In this document: in pieces, positions 43,689 through 53,191 of the stretch
How the letters are laid out: every line of letters starts with the position of its first letter
How positions within the stretch are numbered: the stretch's first letter is position 1
Assembly: GCA_020252645.1 (NCBI GenBank)
Contig: JADCCN010000010.1
Coordinates: 62,001-126,000, forward strand
From: Methylobacterium sp.
GTDB lineage: Bacteria > Pseudomonadota > Alphaproteobacteria > Rhizobiales > Beijerinckiaceae
DNA: 64,000 bases
Direction: 5' to 3'
The notes under the pieces: model-generated
What the model was told of the DNA's origin: nothing
What the model saw: only the letters and a program-made list of their open reading frames with translations
Database searches by the model: none
Translations under genes and position numbers: made by a program

Positions 43689-44118
43689 CCTGCCCCCCAG
43701 GCTTCAAAAGCGGCCGGCATAGGAGCACTTCCCCCCGCGCGATTCAAGGAGACTCTCCGTCGTTTCCGCACCGGAATGCACGCTGGGACGTCCAGAATGT
43801 GATGAACATGCAACACTGCCCTGAAAACATGCTCCCCGCTCAGCCTTCGGCCTGTTTGCCGCGTGAGGCCGGAAGGCAAAAGACGCCGAAAGTTTAGTCA
43901 TGAGCAAAAGAATTCATCCAACCTGGTTGTCAGACTAGTCCAAAAAGGGCGCTTTTTGCCGAAATCGACCTGAAAACGCGCAAGGGCGACATCGAATGCG
44001 GCAAAAAAGGGGCGGTTGCTTCCGCATCCGCGCTTTGCAAGATGGTGAAGCAATCGAGAAGCGGCCGAGCGAATCAGCGTCTTGCAAGCCGCCCAGAACA
44101 GGGATGAGGAAATTCGTC
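43689..44118. other. Upstream region of the FadL-type porin
   Basis: About 430 bases between divergent genes, partly AT-rich. CAAAAAG (43941-43947) and CTTTTTG (43952-43958) form an inverted repeat around four bases, and TTGTCAGACTA at 43927-43937 is a near-palindrome of the kind bound by GntR-type regulators. Promoter not located with confidence. Confidence 0.4.
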
Positions 44119-45396
44119 ATGAAGGGTATGTTCCGGCTTGCATTGGCGGCGTCGGCTTCCATCATTTCGATGCAGGCGATGGCGGGTGGTTTTATCAACA
44201 CGTCGCAGAGCACCGTGTTCAACGGCATGGCCTTCGCGGGGGCTGCGGCTCCGGGCTCGACTTCCGCCGCGACGATGTTCATGAACCCGGCGACGATGAC
44301 GGGCTTCCGGCGTTTCACTTGGGATTCGAACTACACGTTCGGCATCCCGACCACCAATATCACCGCGACCTCGAACAACCCGGGCTACAACGCCCTGTTC
44401 TCGGGCCGCTCGGGCGACGTGGGCCTCGATTACTTCGTTCCCGCCTCCTACTTCGTCATCCCCTACAGCGAACAGCTTTATTTCGGCGTTTCGCTGAACA
44501 CGACCTACGGCAATTCGACCAAGGCCGCGAACGTCTGGCAGGCCAGCCTCTTCGCCCAGACCTCGAAGCTGCGCATCATCACCGCGACCCCCTCGGTGGC
44601 CTACAAGTTCAACGAGATGTGGTCGTTCGGTGTCGGCCTGCAGATCCAGTATGCGACGGCGCGCCAGGTCGCGCGCTGGCCGGGTGCGCCGATCACCCCG
44701 GTGGGCGGCGGCGTGGGCATCACCAGCGCGGATGGCTGGGGCGTGGGCTTCACCGCCGGCCTCACCTTCACGCCCTGGAAGGGCACGCAGATCGGCCTCG
44801 GCTGGCGCTCCTTCATCGATCAGAGCATCGAAGGCACCACCGTGTTCGGGCCTTTCACCAGCACCAATTCCAAGGGCACACTGCACCTTCCCAACCGCGT
44901 GAATCTCTCGCTGCGCCAAACCGTGAACGAGAAACTCGACATCCTCGCCTCGGTGGAGTGGCAGAACTGGGGGCGCATCGGCAACTCAGCGCTGACCAAC
45001 CCGGCGAACGCGGCGCTCGCGGTGCTGCCATTCAATTACAAGGATGGTTGGTTCTTCTCGCTCGGCGGCGAATACAAGGTGTCGGATGCGCTGACCTGGC
45101 GCGCGGGCATCGGCTACGAAATCTCGCCCGTCACGGATGCGGTCCGTCGCTACTCGCTGCCGGATAATGACCGCCTCTGGCTCTCGACCGGCTTCACCTA
45201 TAGCTGGTCGGAGCGGTTCAGCCTGAACGCCTCCTATTCCTACCTGCACATCAAGAAGGCCCCGATCAGCCAGTCCCTCGGCGCGCTCACCGTCACGGGT
45301 GAATCCAAGGCCGATGCACACCTGCTTTCGATCGGCCTGACCTCGCGCTGGGGCGAGGGCCTGAAGCGCGAAGAGCCGCTGGTGCGGAAGTTCTGA
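44119..45396 (+). CDS. Outer membrane transport protein, OmpP1/FadL/TodX family
   Basis: 425 residues from ATG 44119 (GAGGAAA at 44106-44112); ATG 44104 is an alternative. Signal peptide cut after AMA, giving the typical mature start GGFINTSQSTVFNGMAFAG. Next is SAATMFMNPATM, the hatch region, and then many alternating beta strands up to a terminal LGLTSRWGEG-type strand. FadL-type channels take up long-chain fatty acids or other hydrophobic compounds. A terminator follows the stop. PHA synthase is encoded convergently next, compatible with fatty acid to PHA flow but not proof. Confidence 0.93.
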   Translation: MKGMFRLALAASASIISMQAMAGGFINTSQSTVFNGMAFAGAAAPGSTSAATMFMNPATMTGFRRFTWDSNYTFGIPTTNITATSNNPGYNALFSGRSGDVGLDYFVPASYFVIPYSEQLYFGVSLNTTYGNSTKAANVWQASLFAQTSKLRIITATPSVAYKFNEMWSFGVGLQIQYATARQVARWPGAPITPVGGGVGITSADGWGVGFTAGLTFTPWKGTQIGLGWRSFIDQSIEGTTVFGPFTSTNSKGTLHLPNRVNLSLRQTVNEKLDILASVEWQNWGRIGNSALTNPANAALAVLPFNYKDGWFFSLGGEYKVSDALTWRAGIGYEISPVTDAVRRYSLPDNDRLWLSTGFTYSWSERFSLNASYSYLHIKKAPISQSLGALTVTGESKADAHLLSIGLTSRWGEGLKREEPLVRKF

Positions 45397-45424
45397 GGCC
45401 CAACACCTGCGGGAGAAGCGGAGA

Positions 45425-45451
45425 GGGCCGGCAGACCGGCCCTTGTCCTTT
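45425..45451 (+). terminator. Intrinsic terminator of the FadL-type gene
   Basis: GGGCCGG (45425-45431) pairs with CCGGCCC (45436-45442) over a CAGA loop, followed by TTGTCCTTT. Located about 30 bases after the stop. Confidence 0.65.
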
Positions 45452-45517
45452 GCTCGCCAGCCCTTTTTTCTGGCGGATGGCTTGATGCCGATCGGCCTCT
45501 GCCCGCAAGGCGGGGCC

Positions 45518-47683
45518 TCAGGCCCTCACGCGCACATATTCGCCGGGCGCATCGCAGAGCGGCTTGCGCTTGCCGCCGCCGGGCACGCGCGCCGGCACCT
45601 TCTCGTCGCCCCTGGTCAGCCAGGCATGCCAATGCGGCCACCAGGTGCCGGCGGTCTCCTCTGCCTTCTGCGCCCAGTTCTCGAACTCGCCCTCCACCGG
45701 GCCGCCGGTCCAGTACTGGTATTTCGGCTTCGAGACCGGGTTGACGACGCCGGCGATGTGACCGGAACCGGCCATCACATAGGTCACCGGCCCGCCGAAA
45801 AGCTTCGAGCCCACGAAAACCGATTTCGCAGGGGCGATATGATCTTCCTTGGCCGCAAGGTTGTAGATCGGGATCGTCACCCGGCCGAGGTCGAGCCGCC
45901 TGCCGCCCAACCGCATCTCCCCCTTGGCGAGCGTGTTGTGGAGGTAGCAGTTGCGCAGGTAGAAGCTGTGGTTCGCTTCCGCCATGTTCGTGGAATCCGA
46001 ATTCCAGTAGAGCAGATCGAAGGGCGGCGGATTCTTGCCCTTGAGGTAGTTGTTGACCATGTAGGACCAGATGAGGTCGTTTGGCCGCAACATGTTGAAG
46101 GCCGAAGCCATTTTCGCGCCCGGCAAATAGCCGAACCGCGCCATGAGCTGCTCGACCGCGCCGATCTGCTCCTCATCCACGAAAGTCAGCAGCTCGCCGG
46201 CATGGGTGAAATCCACCTGCGTGGTGAAGAAGGTGGCGGTCTTCACGCGGTCGGGCCGGTCGGATTGTGCGATCCAGGCGAGCGTGGCCGCAAGCAGCGT
46301 GCCACCGACGCAATAGCCGATGGCATGGGCGCTCTTCTCGCCGGTGATCGCCTCGATTTCCTCGAGCGCCGCCAGCGGCCCCTTCTGCATGTAGGTGGTC
46401 CAGTCGTAAAGGCGATGCTTTTCGTTGGGGTTGACCCAGGAAAGCACGAAGACCGTGACGCCGTTTTCCACCGCCCAGCGGATGAAACTCTTCTCGGGGT
46501 TGAGATCAAGGATGTAGAACTTGTTGATCCAGGGCGGCACGATGAGAAGAGGGGTCCTGTAAACGGTCTGCGTGGTCGGCGTGTACTGGATCAGCTCGAT
46601 GAGGTCATTGCGAAAAACCACCTTGCCCGGCGTGGTTGCAAGGTTCTTGCCCACCTCGAAGGCGCTGCCATCGGTCTGGCGGAGCTTCAGCTCGCCCTTG
46701 CCGGCATCGACATCCTCCGCGAGCATCCGCATGCCGCGCGCGATGTTCTCGCCCTGCTGCTCCAGTGTTGTTCGCAGCAATTCCGGGTTGGTCATGACGA
46801 AATTCGACGGCGAGAGCGCGCTGGCGATCTGCCGCATGTAGAACTGCGCCTTCTTCTTCGTGTGCGGATCGAGATCCTCCGCCTTTTCCACGAGGTTGTT
46901 GGCGAATTGCGCACCGATGAAATAGGCCTGCTTCAGGAAGTTGAAGTAGGGGTTTTCGTTCCATTCGGGATCGGCGAAGCGGTTGTCGCGCGCGGGCATC
47001 TCGACCGCCGGGGGCGCATCCGTGCCATGCACCTTGCGGACCATCGTCGACCAGAGGTTGATCATGTCGAGCGAAAGATTTTTCTGAGCTTCAACGATGC
47101 GCGCCGGATCCTTCAGCCAGTATTCGGCCACCGCGCCCAGGGTCTTCGCTGCATCCGCGCTTTCGTCGGGCACGAGCGAGGCCCTCTCGCCCTTTTCCAG
47201 CGCGCGAAGATAGGCCGCGCCGAGCTTGGAACTCTCCGCCAGGATATCGGTGGAAACGCCCGCGATCTTCTCGAGGTCGAAGGGCGGCTGCGGGATGGCC
47301 ATGTCTCCCGCCATGGCGATCGCAGGGGCCTCGGGGGCCGGGGCGGGGGGAGGTGCAACCGGTTTCGCGGTTGCTGCCGGTGTGGCCTGTGGGGAAGCGG
47401 GTGCCACTTCCTTGGCCGGCGCTCTCGCGGCGGAAGCTTTGGAAGCCGCGGCTTTCGGGGCAGCCGATACTTGCGCAGGAGCCCTGTCTTCGGAGAGCTT
47501 GCCGTTGCTGGGCCCGGTCTTTGCACGAGGGGCCTTTGCGGATTTCGCCCGCGCGGGTGCTTTCGGGGTCTTCGAGGGCGCGATCTTCTGGGCGGGCTGG
47601 GATTCACCGGCCTCGCTCGCGGCGGCCATGGACGGTTTTTTCGCGCTCGCAGCGCGTTTCGCCTGCGTCTTGCTCGTGGCCAT
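45518..47683 (-). CDS. phaC: Class I poly(3-hydroxyalkanoate) synthase with long N-terminal extension
   Basis: 721 residues from ATG 47683. The catalytic part matches class I PhaC: LLIVPPWINKFYILDLNPEK, lipase-like box GYCVGGT with Cys458, Asp in AAKEDHIAP and His in GSGHIAGV, and a late YWTGGPVEG segment. A usual class I enzyme has about 590 residues; here about 130 extra N-terminal residues form a low-complexity tail of Lys, Ala, Pro and Ser (repeated AKAPRAK/KAAASKAS-type units), resembling histone H1 or PhaF tails. It polymerises 3-hydroxyacyl-CoA at the granule surface; the tail may bind DNA, phasins or the granule. Confidence 0.95.
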   Translation of the reverse strand: MATSKTQAKRAASAKKPSMAAASEAGESQPAQKIAPSKTPKAPARAKSAKAPRAKTGPSNGKLSEDRAPAQVSAAPKAAASKASAARAPAKEVAPASPQATPAATAKPVAPPPAPAPEAPAIAMAGDMAIPQPPFDLEKIAGVSTDILAESSKLGAAYLRALEKGERASLVPDESADAAKTLGAVAEYWLKDPARIVEAQKNLSLDMINLWSTMVRKVHGTDAPPAVEMPARDNRFADPEWNENPYFNFLKQAYFIGAQFANNLVEKAEDLDPHTKKKAQFYMRQIASALSPSNFVMTNPELLRTTLEQQGENIARGMRMLAEDVDAGKGELKLRQTDGSAFEVGKNLATTPGKVVFRNDLIELIQYTPTTQTVYRTPLLIVPPWINKFYILDLNPEKSFIRWAVENGVTVFVLSWVNPNEKHRLYDWTTYMQKGPLAALEEIEAITGEKSAHAIGYCVGGTLLAATLAWIAQSDRPDRVKTATFFTTQVDFTHAGELLTFVDEEQIGAVEQLMARFGYLPGAKMASAFNMLRPNDLIWSYMVNNYLKGKNPPPFDLLYWNSDSTNMAEANHSFYLRNCYLHNTLAKGEMRLGGRRLDLGRVTIPIYNLAAKEDHIAPAKSVFVGSKLFGGPVTYVMAGSGHIAGVVNPVSKPKYQYWTGGPVEGEFENWAQKAEETAGTWWPHWHAWLTRGDEKVPARVPGGGKRKPLCDAPGEYVRVRA

Positions 47684-47842
47684 GGCGTTTGGCCTCCCCG
47701 TTATCAGCCTTCTTCTTGTCATGCGCCTTGCGAAGACCTGGGTTTCCGCGAAACGCGCTCTTCTGTTCTGCCCATTTCCGCCGCATTAGGGAAGCAGAAA
47801 CAAAGGCGCGCGACATTGGTTGCATACGGGACCGGGTGAAAC

Positions 47843-48238
47843 ATGACATTTGCGAAAGCTCACCGCTTCGGCGGACGGCTCATGGCCGTGCTGGCCCTCG
47901 TCGCGGCCGCGCAGGGCCTGTCCGCCTGCATGGAAACGGCGCATTTCGGCCGCATGCCCCAGCTCGGCGGCGTGCGCACGGAAGTGGGCGAGCCGAAGGA
48001 ATTCGTGCGCGAAACCCGCGCCGGCGCCCCGCAGGACTTCATCCCCGTCGGCGTGACCCCGCCCGAGCGGCGCATCGCCCCGCGTGACGAGGCCGGGGCA
48101 GCCGCCCTCGAGAAGGAACTGATCGCAGCCCGCCAGCGCAGCCAGGGCTTCGCGAACCGCCCGCTTCCGCGTTCGAGCTACGATGGCGCGGTTCCGACGC
48201 GACCCGCCGCTCCAAGGAAGGAATTGCTGCCGGATTGA
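47843..48238 (+). CDS. Putative lipoprotein, unknown function
   Basis: 131 residues. N-terminal LMAVLALVAAAQGLSAC gives a lipobox with Cys29. The remainder is proline- and arginine-rich without a recognised domain. It is divergent from phaC and about 90 bases before the aminotransferase gene. Confidence 0.75.
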   Translation: MTFAKAHRFGGRLMAVLALVAAAQGLSACMETAHFGRMPQLGGVRTEVGEPKEFVRETRAGAPQDFIPVGVTPPERRIAPRDEAGAAALEKELIAARQRSQGFANRPLPRSSYDGAVPTRPAAPRKELLPD

Positions 48239-48329
48239 GGGCTGACCCTAGACAGGACCCCAGCTTTCCGTCATCGCGAAGACAAGCCAGCCCGAAATCT
48301 GTGGCCATCCCGGCCCGAGGGAGTTCTTC

Positions 48330-49550
48330 ATGAACGAGTTCCATCGCATCCGCCGCCTTCCGCCTTACGTCTTCGAGCAGGTCAACAAGATCAAGGCGAA
48401 GGCGCGAGCTGCGGGCGCGGATATCATCGATCTCGGCATGGGAAACCCGGATCTGCCTGCGCCGAAGCATGTCATCGAGAAGCTGGTGGAAACGGCCGGC
48501 AAGCCGCGGACGGATCGCTACTCGGCCTCGAAAGGCATCGGCGGTCTTCGCCGCGCGCAGGCCGGCTATTACGAGCGCCGCTTCGGCGTGAAGCTGAACC
48601 CGGATACGCAGGTGATCGCCACGCTTGGCTCGAAGGAAGGCTTCGCCAACATGGCGCAGGCCATCTGCGGCCCCGGCGATGTGGTGCTCGTGCCGAACCC
48701 GAGCTACCCCATCCATGCCTTCGGCTTCCTGATGGCCGGCGGCGTGATCCGCTCCGTTCCGGCCGAGCCGACGCCCGCGATGTTCCCGGCGCTCGAGCGC
48801 GCAATGATGCATTCCGTGCCCAAGCCCATCGCTCTGGTGGTCTGCTACCCTTCGAACCCCACGGCTTACGTGGCCGATCTCGATTTCTACCGCGATCTCG
48901 TGGCCTTCGCGAAGAAGCACGAGCTGATCCTGCTCTCCGATCTCGCCTATTCGGAAGTCTATTTCGACGATACGAAGCCGCCGCCTTCCGTGCTGCAGGT
49001 GCCGGGCGCGATGGATGTGACGGTTGAATTCACGTCCATGTCTAAAACCTTTTCCATGGCCGGCTGGCGCATGGGTTTCGCGGTTGGAAACGAGCGCCTG
49101 CTTGCGGCGCTGGCGCGCGTGAAATCCTACCTCGATTACGGCGCCTACACGCCCATTCAGGTGGCCGCGACCGCAGCCCTCAACGGCCCGGAAGATTGCA
49201 TCCACGAGATGCGCGGCATCTATCGCCAGCGCCGGGATGTGATGGTCGAGAGCTTCGGCAAGGCCGGGTGGGAGATTCCGCCGCCGGAAGCCTCGATGTT
49301 CGCCTGGGTGCAGATCCCGGAGAAATTCCGTCACCTCGGCAGCCTCGAATTCTCGAAGCTTTTGGTGGAGAAGGCGGATGTCGCGGTTGCGCCGGGCATC
49401 GGTTTTGGCGAGCATGGCGATGATTATGTGCGCCTTGCCCTCGTCGAAAACGAGCAGCGCATCCGCCAGGCCGCGCGCAGCCTCAAGAAGTTCTTCGACA
49501 CGGCCGATGCCACGCTCCACAACGTGATCGACATCAAGCGGGCGGTTTGA
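48330..49550 (+). CDS. PLP-dependent aminotransferase (AlaC / LL-DAP aminotransferase-like)
   Basis: 406 residues. Class I/II aminotransferase; N-terminus FHRIRRLPPYVFEQVNKIKA and DIIDLGMGNPDLPAPKHV are typical of AlaC-like proteins. YSASKGIGGLRRA, VCYPSNPTAY, SDLAYSEVYFD and the PLP Lys in SMSKTFSMAGWRMG follow. Alphaproteobacterial genes of this kind lie beside homoserine dehydrogenase, as here, and are often labelled LL-diaminopimelate aminotransferase; alanine-forming activity is as likely. Confidence 0.92.
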   Translation: MNEFHRIRRLPPYVFEQVNKIKAKARAAGADIIDLGMGNPDLPAPKHVIEKLVETAGKPRTDRYSASKGIGGLRRAQAGYYERRFGVKLNPDTQVIATLGSKEGFANMAQAICGPGDVVLVPNPSYPIHAFGFLMAGGVIRSVPAEPTPAMFPALERAMMHSVPKPIALVVCYPSNPTAYVADLDFYRDLVAFAKKHELILLSDLAYSEVYFDDTKPPPSVLQVPGAMDVTVEFTSMSKTFSMAGWRMGFAVGNERLLAALARVKSYLDYGAYTPIQVAATAALNGPEDCIHEMRGIYRQRRDVMVESFGKAGWEIPPPEASMFAWVQIPEKFRHLGSLEFSKLLVEKADVAVAPGIGFGEHGDDYVRLALVENEQRIRQAARSLKKFFDTADATLHNVIDIKRAV

Positions 49551-49554
49551 GGCC

Positions 49555-49818
49555 TTGCGCGTCATTGTATTCGAGCGGAAGGCAGCGCGGGCGCTGGATG
49601 ATCTGGCGCCGGATATCCGTCAGCAAGTCGAACGCGACATAATCGCGTTGGCACTGGATCGGGATTCGGTGGCGGCGCAGATTGCCCCGCTGCAAGGTTT
49701 TGAGGCCTCGCGCTTGAGAAGTGGCGATTGGCGGATTATTTTTACTGAAAATCCGACTTTCGTTCGGGTTCTTTTCATTGGCCACCGCAAAGATATCTAC
49801 AGAAAGGGCCTGTCATGA
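49555..49818 (+). CDS. RelE/ParE family toxin-like protein
   Basis: 87 residues starting with TTG 49555, four bases after the aminotransferase stop. RelE-type features: N-terminal strand and helix (RVIVFERKAARALDDLAPDIRQQ), LRSGDWRIIFTE and a basic end GHRKDIYRKGL. These mRNA interferases inhibit translation until bound by an antitoxin. The order is toxin first, as in HigBA, and the stop overlaps the antitoxin ATG by four bases. Confidence 0.82.
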   Translation: MRVIVFERKAARALDDLAPDIRQQVERDIIALALDRDSVAAQIAPLQGFEASRLRSGDWRIIFTENPTFVRVLFIGHRKDIYRKGLS

Positions 49819-50087
49819 AGAGCCGGGTTCAGTATCTCGTTTCCCCCAGTGGCGAACGCCTGGTCGTGCTTGCTGAGAGCCAGTATCTCGAGTTGCTGAA
49901 GGGCAGGCTGCCGGTGGTGAATGACCCGGAAGAGGGTGAGCTTGCGGACGACGTCGTGGCCGAACTCATGCGGGCATCCGTTGAAATCAAGCAAAACTCG
50001 ATTCTTGCGAAGCCGGTAGACGGGAAACGTCTTCACTTTGTCGAAAAACATCCCTCGCCAGTCTCTCCCAAGAAAAAGATGGCCTGA
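49815..50087 (+). CDS. Probable antitoxin partner of the RelE-like toxin
   Basis: 90 residues, ATG overlapping the toxin stop. N-terminus VQYLVSPSGERLVVLAESQY resembles the first module of XRE/PHD-like antitoxins that accompany such toxins. I see no helix-turn-helix after it; the C-terminus is a short basic tail with PVSPKKKMA. Either the DNA-binding part has been lost or the N-terminal module binds DNA. Assignment rests mainly on gene position. Confidence 0.65.
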   Translation: MKSRVQYLVSPSGERLVVLAESQYLELLKGRLPVVNDPEEGELADDVVAELMRASVEIKQNSILAKPVDGKRLHFVEKHPSPVSPKKKMA

Positions 50088-50164
50088 CGGCTCGCACCCG
50101 TGACATTCCGGGGTTGCCTCACTACATCTCGCGGACGACGTTTAACCCCTCCCGCGAGGTTTCC

Positions 50165-51244
50165 ATGTCTGATGCCGAAAAGCTGGCCGCCACGGCCCAT
50201 CTGCCCTCCATCCAGCTCGACCGGGGGCGCGTGGAGGCGGTGAAGAAGGAACTCGACATCACGGACCGCGCCAACATCGTCACCTATGGCGACAAGGCGC
50301 AGGCCCGCGTCTCGGATTTCGCGGATCGCATTCTGGCCGAAACGCGCAACAAGGAGATGGGGAAGACCGGTGATCTGCTCACCGATATCCTCACACGCGC
50401 GAAGGGGCTTGATCCCGCTTCGGTCGGCCAGCTCAACTGGTTCCAGCGGCTCTTCACGAACATGCAGACGCGTCTCAGCCGCTTCAAGGAGCAGTTCTCG
50501 ACCGTCGCCTCGCAGATTGATCGCGTCACGATCGAACTCGACAAGCACAAGGAGGGCCTGCGCCGCGACATCCATATGCTCGATGACCTGCACGAGCAGA
50601 CCAAGGCCGCGATCGCCGAACTCGACACCTATATCGAGGCCGGCAAGGCCTATGGCGAGGAATTCAAGGCGGGCCGCCTCGCGGCGCTGAAGGCCGATGC
50701 CGATGCAAAAGCCAACACCACCGAGGGGCTGATGGCCGCGCAGGCTTATCAGGATGCGTTGCAGGCGCTCGACCGGCTCGAAAAGCGCGTGATGTATCTC
50801 CAGCAGGCGCGGCAGATCGGCATCCAGCAGCTTCCGCAGATCCGCATCGTGCAGGCGGGCGATGAAACCCTCATCGAGAATTTGCAGGCAACCACGCAGC
50901 TCACCATCCCGGTCTGGAAGCAGAAGATGATCCTGCTTCTCGGCCTCACCCGCCAGCAGGGCGCGCTCGACCTGCAGAAGACCGTTACCGACGCCACCAA
51001 CACGATGCTGAAGCAGGCCTCCGAGATGATGAAGGGGCAGGCGATCGAGATCGAGAAGCAGAGCCAGCGCGGCATCGTCGACATGGCGACGCTCGAGAAG
51101 ACCAACCGCGACCTCATCGATACCATCACCCAGGTGATGAATGTGCAGAACGAGGGCCGCCGCAAGCGCGCCGAGGTGGAAAACCGCCTGAACGAGATGA
51201 ATACCGAGCTGAAGCGGCACCTCTCGGCGCTGCCTTCGCCGTAA
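50165..51244 (+). CDS. Toxic anion resistance protein (TelA family)
   Basis: 359 residues from ATG 50165, GAGG upstream. Almost entirely helical with long coiled-coil segments and the TelA pattern: RVSDFADRILAETRNKEMGKTGDLL, then LTIPVWKQKMILLLGLTRQQ and MEKTN-like ATLEKTNRDLIDTITQVM in the last third. The family is linked to tellurite and related stress, in a wider TerD/TelA membrane-stress context. No other ter genes are nearby. Confidence 0.9.
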   Translation: MSDAEKLAATAHLPSIQLDRGRVEAVKKELDITDRANIVTYGDKAQARVSDFADRILAETRNKEMGKTGDLLTDILTRAKGLDPASVGQLNWFQRLFTNMQTRLSRFKEQFSTVASQIDRVTIELDKHKEGLRRDIHMLDDLHEQTKAAIAELDTYIEAGKAYGEEFKAGRLAALKADADAKANTTEGLMAAQAYQDALQALDRLEKRVMYLQQARQIGIQQLPQIRIVQAGDETLIENLQATTQLTIPVWKQKMILLLGLTRQQGALDLQKTVTDATNTMLKQASEMMKGQAIEIEKQSQRGIVDMATLEKTNRDLIDTITQVMNVQNEGRRKRAEVENRLNEMNTELKRHLSALPSP

Positions 51245-51400
51245 GGCCGGGCGCCGGCCCGCGGCTCTTCGCGCGAGAGGAGGCGAAACGGAATGCCCCT
51301 TTCGCGCGAGGAAAATACGACAGAAAAAAGCGACAGAGCATCCGATCTCATTCGGTCAGATCGGAGAATGCTCGAGGGGAATCGGCCGCGTGGGGGCGAA

Positions 51401-52702
51401 ATGTCGAAAGCATTGAAAATCGGGATTGCCGGATTGGGAACCGTGGGTGCCGCCACGATCCGCATCCTCACCCAGGCCGCGAACGAACTCGCGGAGCGCG
51501 CGGGCCGGCCCATTCAAGTCGTCGCGGTTTCCGCCCGTTCCAGGGGCAAGGATCGCGGCATCGATCTCTCCGGCTATCGCTGGTATGACGATCCGGTCGA
51601 GATGGCCTGTCGCACGGATATCGATGTCATCGTCGAATTGATGGGCGGTGCAGAGGGCGAGGCGCGCGCGACGGTCGAGGCCGCGCTCGATCACGGCATC
51701 GCGGTGGTGACTGCGAACAAGGCGCTGCTCGCAAAGCATGGGCCGGCTTTGGCGCGTCGTGCGGAAAGCCATGGCGTGACCATCGCCTTCGAAGCGGCCG
51801 CTGCCGGGGGTATCCCGGTCATCAAGGCCCTGCGCGAGGCGCTCGTGGGCAACGAGATCACCCGCATCTCCGGCATCCTCAATGGCACCTGCAATTACAT
51901 CCTGAGCCGGATGGAAGAGGAGGGGCTGGATTTTGTCGCCTGCCTCAAGGCCGCGCAGGAGCTGGGCTATGCCGAGGCCGACCCGACCTTCGATATCGAG
52001 GGCTATGACACCGCCCACAAGCTCGCGCTTCTCACCGCGCTTGCCTTCGGCACGGAGGTGGATGGCGATGCGGTCTATGTCGAGGGGATTTCGGGTGTCA
52101 CGCCGCTCGATCTTCTGATGGCGGAAGAACTTGGTTTCCGCATCAAGCTGCTGGGGGTCGCCGAGCGCACCGCGCAGGGCATCGAGCAGCGCGTGCACCC
52201 CACTTTTGTGCCGCGCACCAGCCAGCTCGCCGGCGTGATGGGCGTGACCAACGCGGTGGAAATCCAGGCGCAGCCCGTGGGCGCGATCACCCTTGTCGGC
52301 CCCGGTGCGGGTGGTGGTGCCACGGCCTCGGCGGTTGTGGGCGATATCGTCGATCTCGCGCGGGGCAACCGCGTCTCGGTCTTCGGCCGGCCATCGGGCG
52401 CGCTGGCAAAGCCGATCCGCGCGCCGATGCAGCAACATGAGGGCGGTTATTACGTGCGCCTGCAGGTGCTCGACCGGCCCGGCGCCGCCGCGACCATCGC
52501 AAGCCGCATGGCCGAACGCGGCATCAGCCTCGAATCCATCCTGCAGAAGGGCAGGGGCACGCCGCGCAGCGCCTCGGGCGCGGTGCCGGTCATCCTCATC
52601 ACCTATGCGACCACCGAACTCCGCGTGCGCGATGCGGTCGCCGCCATCGCCGAGGAAGGCGTGCTCGACGGCCCGCCGCAGGTGATCCGGATTGAACGGT
52701 GA
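51401..52702 (+). CDS. hom: Homoserine dehydrogenase
   Basis: 433 residues from ATG 51401 after GGGGGCGAA. NAD(P) site GIAGLGTVGAATIRIL, VVTANKALLAKHG, FEAAAAGGIPVIKAL, SGILNGTCNYILSRME and catalytic ELGYAEADPTFDIEGYDTAHKL, followed by an ACT domain at the C-terminus (YYVRLQVLDRPGAAATIASRM) for threonine feedback. It reduces aspartate semialdehyde to homoserine for Thr and Met, linking to metY at 34.9 kb. Confidence 0.96.
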   Translation: MSKALKIGIAGLGTVGAATIRILTQAANELAERAGRPIQVVAVSARSRGKDRGIDLSGYRWYDDPVEMACRTDIDVIVELMGGAEGEARATVEAALDHGIAVVTANKALLAKHGPALARRAESHGVTIAFEAAAAGGIPVIKALREALVGNEITRISGILNGTCNYILSRMEEEGLDFVACLKAAQELGYAEADPTFDIEGYDTAHKLALLTALAFGTEVDGDAVYVEGISGVTPLDLLMAEELGFRIKLLGVAERTAQGIEQRVHPTFVPRTSQLAGVMGVTNAVEIQAQPVGAITLVGPGAGGGATASAVVGDIVDLARGNRVSVFGRPSGALAKPIRAPMQQHEGGYYVRLQVLDRPGAAATIASRMAERGISLESILQKGRGTPRSASGAVPVILITYATTELRVRDAVAAIAEEGVLDGPPQVIRIER

Positions 52703-52705
52703 GGT

Positions 52706-53191
52706 CTATTCGGCGGAGACGAATTCGACGGGGATGTTGAACAGCGCGGCCATCTGCGCTTGCTCTTGATCGGCGGTCAGAAGTGTCGCGTTTTTTCGCT
52801 TGGCGTGAGCGATGTAGATGCAATCATAGATATTGAAAGTCGTTGCCAAGTCCGGTTTGGGCTTGCCTTCGGCGTTCGCATGCCATTGTCGTGCGACAAA
52901 AGACATAAACCGAGCATTTTCGATCAACTCTTCATCCACCGGATCGAGCCTGCCAACATGACGGAGGGAATATTCAGCCTCCGCCAGTTGCTCAAAAGTT
53001 GCCTCCCCACGCCGTTGTTTCTTGGCGATCGTGTTGTGGACCTCCAGAGCGATGAGAGACGGGGCCAAAAGCACATGACGAAATTGAATCACGTTCCCCT
53101 CTGCTATAGGGAGATACGAACTTGCTTTCTCGCTCCCGGGCTCATCCACAATCCATTTGACTGCAACGGAAGTATCAATCGTCAGAATCAT
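52706..53191 (-). CDS. PIN domain toxin (VapC family)
   Basis: 161 residues. PIN-domain acidic residues visible: Asp in LTIDTSVAVKW, Glu in LIALEVHN, Asp in NIYDCIYIAHA and LLTADQEQA. Mg-dependent RNase that stops translation by cutting tRNA or rRNA. Its start overlaps the antitoxin gene by 17 bases. Ends four bases from the hom stop on the other strand. Confidence 0.9.
   Translation of the reverse strand: MILTIDTSVAVKWIVDEPGSEKASSYLPIAEGNVIQFRHVLLAPSLIALEVHNTIAKKQRRGEATFEQLAEAEYSLRHVGRLDPVDEELIENARFMSFVARQWHANAEGKPKPDLATTFNIYDCIYIAHAKRKNATLLTADQEQAQMAALFNIPVEFVSAE

Noticed and set aside
45443..47839. 798-codon plus-strand frame opposite phaC
   Set aside because: Antisense of PhaC; the Gly/Arg/Leu-rich composition matches no protein family.
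48039..49565. 508-codon minus-strand frame opposite the aminotransferase
   Set aside because: Mirror frame of a gene with intact PLP motifs.
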